Shown: piece after piece, positions 1 to 4,997 of the stretch
Position numbering within the stretch: position 1 is the first letter of the stretch
Layout: every line of letters starts with the position of its first letter
NCBI GenBank assembly: GCA_938004815.1
Contig: CALKVR010000537.1
Location: 1 to 5,583, forward strand
Length of the DNA stretch: 5,583 bases
Source: an uncultured Polyangiaceae bacterium
GTDB lineage: Bacteria; Myxococcota_A; Polyangia; Polyangiales; Polyangiaceae
Direction of reading: 5' to 3'
Made by a program: the position numbers and the translations under genes
The notes under the pieces: generated by a model
What the model was told of the DNA's origin: nothing
Seen by the model: only the letters and a program-made list of their open reading frames with translations
Databases searched by the model: none

Positions 1-79
1 CCGGTAGGCCGGCCCCGATGCGCGCGGCGACCACGTCGGGGAGCGACAGCGCGTTCTGCGAAGTGGCGCCGTCGTTCAT
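1..79 (-). CDS. 5' end of a gene coupled to the amidohydrolase; probable DUF1704 / tyrosine carboxypeptidase-like protein (partial)
   Basis: An ATG at 79-77 overlaps the TGA (78-76) of the upstream amidohydrolase gene in an ATGA arrangement, a classic sign of translational coupling. Only 26 codons are visible before the window ends. They begin MNDGATSQ and continue as an amphipathic stretch ending LPDVVAARIGAGLP. No catalytic motif is reached. From knowledge of the family, FGase-family genes of this type are very often followed by a DUF1704 gene ('flavohemoglobin expression-modulating QEGLA motif protein'), a zinc carboxypeptidase-like protein. DUF1704 proteins start with a helix of the form VAxRLxxGxPV just before a GRLHIDRxLPFL motif, and the visible end fits the first part of that pattern. 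The identity is inferred; the existence of a coupled gene is well supported. An ATP-grasp protein is the main alternative, since such genes also occur in these clusters. No strong Shine-Dalgarno precedes the ATG, which fits re-initiation by ribosomes ending the upstream gene. Confidence 0.6.
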   Translation of the reverse strand, partial: MNDGATSQNALSLPDVVAARIGAGLP

Positions 80-918
80 GGTGCGAGCGACTCGACGAGA
101 CCGGGGAAGGTGGAGGCGATCGCACGCCCGAGGGCATCGAGGTGCGCGCCGTCGAGCTCCCCCGTCCACTCGTTCATGAACGTCTTCTTCAGCTCGAGCG
201 CGAGGGCGCAGCCGGTCGCCGGAAACGTCCGGTGAATCCACGCGCTCATCGCGCCGCCCCGGAACCTCACGTTCTCGCGCACGTCGAGGGGTTGACCGTC
301 ACGGCCAACGCGCCGCAGATCGGCGCAGAACCGATCGACGAGCGGGCCCCAGCGCGCGCGGTCGACCGTCCCCGTGCCGACGTTGATCTCGGGGCTCTGC
401 GCCGCGTCGTCGGGCGGCGCGCCAGGCCCGCCGCGCCGGTGGTTGTACGAGTGGACATCGAGCACGACGAACGCACCATGGCGTCGCTCGCGCTCGCGAA
501 GTACGCGCTCGAGCGCGCGATAGAAAGCGTCGTAGCCCTCGAGCGATCGAGCCAGCACGTCGTCGCCCAGCGGGCCGCGCCAGACCGCAAGCCCGAATGC
601 ATCGGCGGGCGTGCGGTAGACGGCCTTGTCGCGGGGGCGATTGAGATCGACCTCGAAGCGCGAGCGAAGTCCCACCACCGAGGTGGGCGCAGCCGTAGCG
701 ATTCGCCCCGTGAAGGGGTCCTCCTCGCGCAGCCGCGTCGCCTCGTCGATCGCGAGGAGCGCCTCGACCTCCGGGCGCACCGCGTGGCCGTCATGGATCG
801 CGGTCGCGACGATGGGCCCATCGCCCACCGCGATCGCAAAAGCATCCGAGGCTCCGGACCCGATACGCACCTCGGGGGAGTCAGCGAAGATCGCGCCAAC
901 CAGTCGCCCGGAAATCAC
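76..918 (-). CDS. N-formylglutamate amidohydrolase family protein (FGase, PF05013-type)
   Basis: A 280-residue cytoplasmic metallohydrolase-type protein of the N-formylglutamate amidohydrolase superfamily, which cleaves amide bonds of acyl- or formyl-amino acids or peptides. The order of motifs matches the family: IHDGH (residues 41-45), REEDPFTG (64-71), SRFEVDLNRPR (86-96), DVHSYNHRR (154-162), PEINVGTG (177-184), DVRENVRFRGG (212-222) and a basic/acidic ELKKTFMNEWTG block (242-253). His42/His45, Glu66/Asp67 and Asp154/His156 are the likely metal-site and catalytic residues. There is no signal peptide. The GTG at 918 is the first start after an in-frame TGA (944-942) and has no good Shine-Dalgarno of its own. 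A well-placed GAGG instead serves an out-of-frame five-codon ORF that ends on this start. Its 3' end overlaps the next gene by 4 nt. Because this subgroup usually travels with DUF1704 and sometimes ATP-grasp genes, it probably acts on a peptide or modified amino acid, not on formylglutamate in histidine breakdown; no hut gene is present. Family assignment is firm; substrate is unknown. Confidence 0.93.
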   Translation of the reverse strand: MISGRLVGAIFADSPEVRIGSGASDAFAIAVGDGPIVATAIHDGHAVRPEVEALLAIDEATRLREEDPFTGRIATAAPTSVVGLRSRFEVDLNRPRDKAVYRTPADAFGLAVWRGPLGDDVLARSLEGYDAFYRALERVLRERERRHGAFVVLDVHSYNHRRGGPGAPPDDAAQSPEINVGTGTVDRARWGPLVDRFCADLRRVGRDGQPLDVRENVRFRGGAMSAWIHRTFPATGCALALELKKTFMNEWTGELDGAHLDALGRAIASTFPGLVESLAP

Positions 919-932
919 GTAACCGGACGCAT
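915..932 (-). CDS. Five-codon leader mini-ORF (MRPVT) overlapping the amidohydrolase start
   Basis: ATG at 932-930 is preceded by GAGG with a 5-nt spacer (GAGGCGGCGATG), the best ribosome binding site in this junction. The frame reads M-R-P-V-T and stops at TGA 917-915. That stop overlaps the GTG start (918-916) of the amidohydrolase as GTGA. The arrangement would deliver terminating ribosomes straight onto the GTG. Alternatively, the ATG could be the true amidohydrolase start if a one-base indel exists here in the read or the strain. Translation of the peptide is inferred; the start, stop, spacing and overlap are seen directly. Confidence 0.4.
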   Translation of the reverse strand: MRPVT

Positions 933-935
933 CGC

Positions 936-973
936 CGCCTCACTGGACCGCGCGGCCGCGCTCTAGTGAGGCG
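936..973 (-). promoter_or_regulatory. Stem-loop hiding the Shine-Dalgarno ahead of the amidohydrolase
   Basis: Positions 936-944 and 965-973 form a perfect 9-bp inverted repeat (CGCCTCACT / AGTGAGGCG). The 20-nt loop contains a second palindrome, GCGCGGCCGCGC (950-961). In the leftward mRNA the 3' arm contains GTGAGGCG, the only good Shine-Dalgarno ahead of the mini-ORF and amidohydrolase. The 5' arm is the last codons of the upstream lipoprotein gene, whose TAG stop is at 965-963. A ribosome finishing that gene would cover the 5' arm and free the Shine-Dalgarno, so the layout suits translational coupling. There is no T-tract, so intrinsic termination is less likely, although Rho-assisted termination or an mRNA-stabilising role remains possible. 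Confidence 0.5.
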
Positions 974-1643
974 TTGTTGGGTCGAGCGGGGGGCCCTGCC
1001 GCTTCAGCACGACCACTTCACCGCGATCGGTCGGCTCGAAGTCGCTCGGCGGCTCGTACTGAGGGAAGACCACCGAGAGCGTCATCGTGTCCCCCTCCAC
1101 GCGCACGAGGGCGTGGCGCGACCACCCTTTCGAGAGTCGCCCTATCGCTTTCGGGTCTGCGTCGACCTCGTCGGCCACCTGGAAGTCGCCGCGATGGTCG
1201 ATCTCGATGACGGTGCCGTTGGCTGCTGCGGGCATCTTCGCGACACCGATTGTCTTGCGCGTCTCCCCCCCGGCCGAGTCGCTCGGCATGGTGAGGATGT
1301 GCCCGCGGACCGAGAGCAGCTTGCCGCGCTTCGGTTCGAAGACCGAGCCGCCCCCGCCGCCCAGTGAACGCGAGCTCTCGATCTTCCAGGTGCCCTGTAT
1401 CGAATCGAGAACCACCTTCGCCTCGGGCGCGTCCGTCGGAAACACCACGACCGCCGGAAGGGGCGGCGGTTGGGGAGAAGACGCAACGGAGGGAAGCGAG
1501 GCAGCATCGCGTGGCCGCTCCGAGCCGTGCGGGGCAGGTCCTCGCGGCGCTCCGCTGGTGCTCGATGACGCCTGAGGCGTCTCTCCGCAGGCCGATGCCG
1601 CGAGCAGGAGCACCGCGGAGGCTCGTCGAGTCGTGTGCGTCAT
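963..1643 (-). CDS. Lipoprotein with a TIGR03067-like C-terminal beta domain
   Basis: A 226-residue predicted lipoprotein. The N-terminus has basic residues (MTHTTRR), a short hydrophobic core (VLLLAASA) and Cys19 as the probable lipidated residue. The lipobox ASAC is slightly off consensus at -3. Residues 20-75 are a Ser/Pro/Ala-rich linker. Residues 80-215 look like one compact beta domain. It opens with IQGTWKIES (82-90), has a VEGDTMTLS hairpin (182-190) and closes with VVLKRQ (211-216). This opening and closing resemble the TIGR03067 family, common in Planctomycetes and Myxococcota, whose function is unknown. A Gly run (95-99) sits between the first strands. ATG 1643 was chosen because GAGG lies 7 nt upstream and the signal peptide begins there; an in-frame ATG at 1673 would add ten residues ahead of the signal. 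It lies 79 nt after the kinase gene and 44 nt before the amidohydrolase. +2 Gly would favour the outer membrane under the E. coli rule. Family similarity is by pattern only. Confidence 0.8.
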   Translation of the reverse strand: MTHTTRRASAVLLLAASACGETPQASSSTSGAPRGPAPHGSERPRDAASLPSVASSPQPPPLPAVVVFPTDAPEAKVVLDSIQGTWKIESSRSLGGGGGSVFEPKRGKLLSVRGHILTMPSDSAGGETRKTIGVAKMPAAANGTVIEIDHRGDFQVADEVDADPKAIGRLSKGWSRHALVRVEGDTMTLSVVFPQYEPPSDFEPTDRGEVVVLKRQGPPLDPTTPH

Positions 1644-1720
1644 CCTTCGACCTCGCCGCAGTGTACACCCCATGAGATCGAGGCCCGCCAATCCGATTGC
1701 TCGCGGTCGACGAGCGTGAT

Positions 1721-1753
1721 GCTCACCGACGGCGATCGATATCGACGGTGAGC
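1721..1753. repeat. 8-bp inverted repeat over the kinase stop codon
   Basis: GCTCACCG (1721-1728) and CGGTGAGC (1746-1753) are perfect 8-bp arms around a 17-nt loop that includes the TCGATATCGA palindrome (1736-1745). The kinase TGA (1725-1723) lies inside the left arm. The repeat could be a 3'-end hairpin or a weak terminator on the leftward transcript. No T-run follows, so termination is only a possibility. Confidence 0.35.
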
Positions 1754-3261
1754 TGAGTGCGCAGCCCATCCGAAGCGCGCACCGCGTCGATCGGGTGCTC
1801 CGCCCACGCCGCGCGCGAATCCTCGAGGGTCCAATCGGGCATGTCGCGCGCATCGAGGGCGGCCACCAGCGCGCCGCCGTCGGACGGGCGCTCGTCCGGG
1901 CTCTTCGCGAGGCATCGTAGAATGAGCGCTTCGAGCCGCTCGTCGACGGGAGCGCCCAGCGCCTCGGACGGCGTCTCGGGCGCGTCTTTCAGGTGCTGCG
2001 AGCAGATCTCGATGACGGTCTTGCCGGTGAACACCTCGCGTCCGGTCACGAGAAAGTACCCGACGGCGCCGAGCGCGTAGACGTCGGTCGCGGGGCCGAC
2101 GGCGTCGGCGCTCGAGATCGCCTCGGGCGCGAGGTAGTGAGGCGTGCCGACGATCGCGCTCGCTTGCGTGATCCCTCCGTCGTCGGCCGGCGCGTCGACC
2201 TCTTTCACGAGCCCGAAGTCGAGCACCTTGACCGTGTCCGGGACGCCGGCCCGCACGCACACCATGATGTTGGCTGGCTTGACGTCGCGGTGCACAAGGC
2301 CCTTGTCGTGGGCCTCGGCGAGGGCGGCGGCCGCTTGACGGAGGAGATGCACGGCCCGCGGCGCCGAGATCGGGCCGCCCGAGCGTACGAGCTCGGCCAG
2401 GGTCGCGCCCTCGAGCAGCTCCATCGCGTAGTAGAACTGGCCGTCCGGGGTGCGGCCGTAGTCGTAGATGTACACGCTGTTCGGGTGCTCGAGGCGGCTC
2501 GTCTGGCGGACCTCGCGCTCGAAGCGCGCGATCGTCGCCGCGCCGGCCGTCTCGATCGGCAAGAGCTTCACCGCCGTCGGGCGGCGCAGCATCACGTGCG
2601 TCGCTTCGTAGACGACGCCCATGCCGCCCTCGCCGAGCTTGCGACCGAGCTCGTACTGGCCGAGCCGCATCGCGTGTCGAACCTGGCGGCGCAGGCCATA
2701 GATCACGTGCGACGTCACCGCGCTCGCGACCACGAAGGCGCCGCCCATGAAGACGAGCCCGTCGGCGATGACGGGATGCAGGGTCGCGAGCGAAGCGCGC
2801 GCGCGCAGGATGTACCAGCCCAGCGAGACGGCGCCGATGATCGACGTGCGAAGGAGCGGGCTCGGCACCACCGCCGCCCGCACCGCGAGCAGGAGCGGGA
2901 GCCCCAAGAGCCCGTACGCCGCTTCGTACGCGGGCATCACGGTGGCCGCGAACGCCATCCCCAGGTGCACGTACACCGCGATGAGGCCGATCGTGATGGC
3001 GCTCTCGAGCGCCACGAGCGCGCGGCGACCGGGCGAGAGGAGCGCGATGCCCGCCCACGCGAGCGCGAGCGTCGCCGTGATCCCCCAGCGCAGCGCCACC
3101 TCTCTCGGCGGGAGCGGCGCCTGCTCGAAGTCGGAGACGAAGAGGGGCGTCACCCAGTCGCTGACGTGTGCCAGGACGGCGATCGTGAGCATCACCTGCA
3201 GGTAGAGCCGCACGCGGCTGCGCAGGTGATCCACGTCTGCGGGCGTGGAGCTCGATGCCAC
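1723..3261 (-). CDS. Membrane-anchored Hanks-type (PknB-like) serine/threonine protein kinase
   Basis: A 512-residue protein with an N-terminal membrane region and a C-terminal kinase. Hydrophobic segments lie near residues 19-41, 56-76, 83-107, 114-133, 139-154 and 165-190. Six passes put both termini in the cytoplasm, with only short loops outside. The kinase domain (about 203-470) is complete: GEGGMGVV loop (210-217), Lys232 in AVKLL, alpha-C Glu near 250, HRDVKPAN (324-331), DFG (348-350), activation loop with Thr365, Ser368 and Thr373, APE (378-380), DVYALG (393-398) and Arg458. All catalytic residues are present, and the HRD arginine marks an RD kinase normally switched on by activation-loop phosphorylation. 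A 40-residue tail containing Trp477 and Trp486 follows. Having the membrane part before the kinase is the reverse of PASTA-type PknB and is familiar in myxobacterial kinases; the sensor role of the membrane region is inferred. The GTG start at 3261 has no clear Shine-Dalgarno and sits in a small hairpin. Met24 is an alternative, but it would remove the basic N-terminal region. Confidence 0.93.
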   Translation of the reverse strand: MASSSTPADVDHLRSRVRLYLQVMLTIAVLAHVSDWVTPLFVSDFEQAPLPPREVALRWGITATLALAWAGIALLSPGRRALVALESAITIGLIAVYVHLGMAFAATVMPAYEAAYGLLGLPLLLAVRAAVVPSPLLRTSIIGAVSLGWYILRARASLATLHPVIADGLVFMGGAFVVASAVTSHVIYGLRRQVRHAMRLGQYELGRKLGEGGMGVVYEATHVMLRRPTAVKLLPIETAGAATIARFEREVRQTSRLEHPNSVYIYDYGRTPDGQFYYAMELLEGATLAELVRSGGPISAPRAVHLLRQAAAALAEAHDKGLVHRDVKPANIMVCVRAGVPDTVKVLDFGLVKEVDAPADDGGITQASAIVGTPHYLAPEAISSADAVGPATDVYALGAVGYFLVTGREVFTGKTVIEICSQHLKDAPETPSEALGAPVDERLEALILRCLAKSPDERPSDGGALVAALDARDMPDWTLEDSRAAWAEHPIDAVRASDGLRTQLTVDIDRRR

Positions 3262-3275
3262 GGTGGGGCCACCGT
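3260..3275 (-). promoter_or_regulatory. Small hairpin covering the kinase GTG start
   Basis: ACGGTG (3260-3265) and CACCGT (3270-3275) are 6-bp arms with a four-base loop. In the leftward mRNA the first two bases of the GTG start (3261-3259) are in the 3' arm, and no purine-rich Shine-Dalgarno is seen upstream. The sequence is direct; a role in limiting kinase translation is inferred. Confidence 0.3.
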
Positions 3276-3302
3276 AGCACCATGCTCACCGGAATCGTGC
3301 TC

Positions 3303-3321
3303 GCGCCGCCGCTCGCGGCGC
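3303..3321 (-). terminator. GC-rich stem-loop between lipoprotein and kinase genes
   Basis: GCGCCGC (3303-3309) and GCGGCGC (3315-3321) form a perfect 7-bp stem with a 5-nt loop. It starts 20 nt after the lipoprotein stop codon on the leftward transcript. No T-tract follows, so it is a weak intrinsic terminator at best. It may instead be an intercistronic hairpin that attenuates or stabilises the message. Confidence 0.35.
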
Positions 3322-3341
3322 ACCACCCACCATTCGCTCTC

Positions 3342-4097
3342 TCAGAACCTGCTACCGCACGCCTTTTCGATCCGGCCGCCGGTCTCGTCGAGCAAGCGCT
3401 TGATCGCGTCGTGGTGGGCGCGGTGGGCGCCGTCGGAGAAGCTCGCCTTCAGGCGCTCGGCCTCGGCTTCGATCGCGGCAACGTCGGTCGCGAGCTGCGC
3501 CCCGACCCCCGCCGCGTCGCCACCCACCTCTGCCGAAAGCGAGGCCGCCATCTCGACCGCCGCCTTGGCCTTCTCGGGATTGAACGGCGCGAAGCGCAGC
3601 GCCGTGTAGCTGGTGCGCGCGAGGGCCGAGCATTTTGCTCGTTTCGACGTCCCCGTCTTGTCGGCATGGGGCTCGCACAGCGTCTTCCACGCGACGAGCG
3701 GCTCGGAGGGGTTCATCGCCTCGAGCTGCTGCCGCTGAATCGCCTGCACGTCGGCGCCCGGGGCCGCGATCGCGGCCGCGAGCTTGGGCTGCTCGGCGAT
3801 CGCCTTGTCGAAGTGAGCCTTGTAGGCGGCGACGATCTCCTTGGCCTTCGGATCGCTGAGCCTCAGCCCGCCGTAGTCCGTGTCCCGTGCCTCGAGCTCG
3901 CGCTTCTCGTCGAACACAGCGAGCCCGCGCGTCTCGCCGTACATCGTGGCCGCCTCGAACGCCGTGCAGTCGGCCGCCAGATCGACCTCCTCGGCCGTCT
4001 CGGCGCTCGCCGTCCCGCTCGTCGGTGTCTCTTTGGGATCGGGCGTGCTCGAGCAGGCCGAGAGAAGGAGCGGAAGCACGAGATGTCGCGGTCGCAT
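3342..4097 (-). CDS. Lipoprotein of unknown function with four conserved-looking cysteines
   Basis: I do not recognise this 251-residue protein. It starts MRPRHLVLPLLLSAC, a textbook lipoprotein signal with lipobox LSAC and Cys15 as the lipidated residue. A Thr/Ser/Glu-rich linker (16-40) follows. The mature part is mostly predicted helix, rich in Ala, Glu and Lys, with Cys44, Cys141, Cys156 and Cys247. The even number would allow two disulfides in the periplasm, perhaps tying the first and last helices together. Recognisable blocks include YGETRGLAVFDEKRE (53-67), an Ala-rich helix (85-112) and a C-terminal helix pair (215-245). ATG 4097 was chosen because AGGG lies about 5 nt upstream and the signal peptide begins there. 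The frame is open farther upstream but would run into the divergent gene. It is 80 nt ahead of the kinase gene in the same direction, with a stem-loop between, so it may lead the kinase transcript. +2 Ser suggests outer-membrane sorting under the E. coli rule. Confidence 0.8.
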   Translation of the reverse strand: MRPRHLVLPLLLSACSSTPDPKETPTSGTASAETAEEVDLAADCTAFEAATMYGETRGLAVFDEKRELEARDTDYGGLRLSDPKAKEIVAAYKAHFDKAIAEQPKLAAAIAAPGADVQAIQRQQLEAMNPSEPLVAWKTLCEPHADKTGTSKRAKCSALARTSYTALRFAPFNPEKAKAAVEMAASLSAEVGGDAAGVGAQLATDVAAIEAEAERLKASFSDGAHRAHHDAIKRLLDETGGRIEKACGSRF

Positions 4098-4191
4098 GGC
4101 CGCCCTATACCACGGGCCCCGGCGGCACGCGCCCGCGCCGCTCGGGTCTCGACGACGGTTCCTTCTCGAGCAGCCTGCTAGGCTTCGTCCG
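4098..4191. promoter_or_regulatory. Divergent intergenic region between two lipoprotein genes
   Basis: These 94 bp separate two head-to-head genes and must hold at least one promoter, and probably two. No good sigma70 -35/-10 pair is visible on either strand. TGCTAGGCT (4176-4184) could be an extended -10 for the plus gene but lies too close to its start. Two overlapping dyads are present just ahead of the plus gene: AGCAG-C-CTGCT (4169-4179) and AGCCT-GCT-AGGCT (4172-4184). They are operator-like by shape only. Confidence 0.4.
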
Positions 4192-4962
4192 GTGCTCGCG
4201 AAACGACTCGTGCTGCTCTCTGCCTGGATCACCGCGAGCGCGTGCGCTCGACCCGACGCTGTTCCTAGCACGGCGGCCGATCTGGACCGCGGCGCCCACG
4301 ATGCACCGCCAGCTCCTTGCGGCGACGATGGAGGCGTGGCCGCGCCCTCGCCCGCGCCGAGGGCGTTCGAACGCGCCCACGACCGCGTGAGAGCAGATCC
4401 TGCGTGGGGGCGGCTCGAGCCCGAGATCCCGGCGGGGTTCCGTGCGCTGACGGATCAGGATCTGGCCGACGATCGAATCAACGGAGCGCTGTCCGAGCCG
4501 CGGGCGACGGACCGGGTCGGTGCGTGGGTGCTCGAGCGAGAAGACGGCCCCGCACATTTCACCGTGGTCGAGATGGGCCGGTATGCCGCCCGGCCGACGA
4601 AAGAGGAGACGCTCTTTCGCTACGCGGTACGGGTGCACGGCGGCTTTCAGGCGGGCGAGGTGAGCGCCGAGCTCACCGATGCCGCGCTCGAGCGGTGGTT
4701 CAATCGTGTGGAGACGATCCGCGACGAGCGCGGGCGCGAGATCGTGGAATGGGCGTACGTCGTGAAGGGCTGCGAGCGAGCCGAGGTGTTCGAGCGCTTC
4801 GTAGAGGACGATGTGAGCCTCTTGCGCGTCTCGCTGGTCGTCGAGGCGACGGCTCGCGACGACGAGCTCGCCGAATGGTTGGCGCGCTTCTTCGACGCAC
4901 CCTTCGCCGCCCCCGCTGCGGCGAACCGGGCGAGCTTGACCGGCCGCGCGACGCCGCGTTGA
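4192..4962 (+). CDS. Lipoprotein of unknown function
   Basis: I do not recognise this 256-residue protein. GTG 4192 gives the sequence MLAKRLVLLSAWITASAC, with a basic start, hydrophobic core and Cys18 as likely lipidation site. The lipobox ASAC has the same ending as in the lipoprotein at 963-1643. AGG lies 9 nt upstream; a GTG at 4210 is a poorer alternative because it removes the basic residues. Residues 19-56 are a disordered Pro/Ala/Asp linker. The remainder, about 60-238, looks like one alpha/beta domain. It contains AHFTVVEMGRYAARPTKEE (121-139), a strand at 185-193 (IVEWAYVVK), another at 209-219 (SLLRVSLVVEA) and a final helix DDELAEWLARFF (223-234). Cys43 and Cys194 could pair after export. 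No catalytic motif stands out. It diverges from the minus-strand lipoprotein and converges on the DJ-1/PfpI gene 31 bp away. Coding reality is supported by the signal peptide, codon bias and clean G/C third positions. Confidence 0.75.
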   Translation: MLAKRLVLLSAWITASACARPDAVPSTAADLDRGAHDAPPAPCGDDGGVAAPSPAPRAFERAHDRVRADPAWGRLEPEIPAGFRALTDQDLADDRINGALSEPRATDRVGAWVLEREDGPAHFTVVEMGRYAARPTKEETLFRYAVRVHGGFQAGEVSAELTDAALERWFNRVETIRDERGREIVEWAYVVKGCERAEVFERFVEDDVSLLRVSLVVEATARDDELAEWLARFFDAPFAAPAAANRASLTGRATPR

Positions 4963-4997
4963 GCGCGCCGGCGCGCGGCCCAGCCGGGTCCGGTCAA
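4936..4997. terminator. Nested inverted repeat at convergent gene ends; candidate bidirectional terminator
   Basis: TTGACCGG (4936-4943) pairs with CCGGTCAA (4990-4997). GGCCGCGCG (4942-4950) pairs with CGCGCGGCC (4972-4980). Together they can form a 15-bp stem interrupted by an 11-nt bulge on one side. Inside lies a perfect 14-bp palindrome, GCGCGCCGGCGCGC (4963-4976), directly after the plus-strand stop. The structure spans the stop codons of both converging genes (4960-4962 and 4996-4994). Neither strand shows a T-tract, as is common in very GC-rich genomes, so termination is inferred from position and dyad strength. Confidence 0.45.

Noticed and set aside
950..961. GCGCGGCCGCGC as a specific binding site
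   Set aside because: Such palindromes are expected often in DNA this GC-rich; it is noted only as part of the larger hairpin.
142..966. 274-codon plus-strand open frame opposite the amidohydrolase
   Set aside because: No recognisable motif and Arg-rich composition, while the minus-strand frame has a full set of family motifs.
1660..1668. GTGTACAC palindrome (1661-1668) and TACACT as a -10 for the lipoprotein gene
   Set aside because: No -35 at suitable spacing, and a start site from this box would cut into the Shine-Dalgarno; an 8-bp palindrome alone is weak.
1644..1853. N-terminal extension of the lipoprotein at 963-1643 upstream to about 1853
   Set aside because: It would overlap the kinase C-terminus, is Arg-rich, and places the signal peptide in the middle of the protein; GAGG fits the ATG at 1643.
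1640..3289. Long alternative open frame of about 549 codons on the minus strand over the kinase gene
   Set aside because: It is Arg/Ala/Gly-rich with no domain and is a frame shadow of the kinase, whose own frame has every catalytic motif.
1993..3609. 538-codon plus-strand open frame antisense to the kinase
   Set aside because: Low-complexity Arg/His/Asp/Ala composition typical of antisense frames in GC-rich coding DNA; it spans an intergenic gap and part of another gene.
4104..4109. TATAGG on the minus strand as a -10 giving a leaderless lipoprotein mRNA
   Set aside because: No -35 partner, and it overlaps the AGGG that serves as the Shine-Dalgarno.
4098..4271. N-terminal extension of the lipoprotein at 3342-4097 to about 4271
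   Set aside because: It would overlap the divergent gene and bury the lipobox; the ATG at 4097 has AGGG at good spacing.
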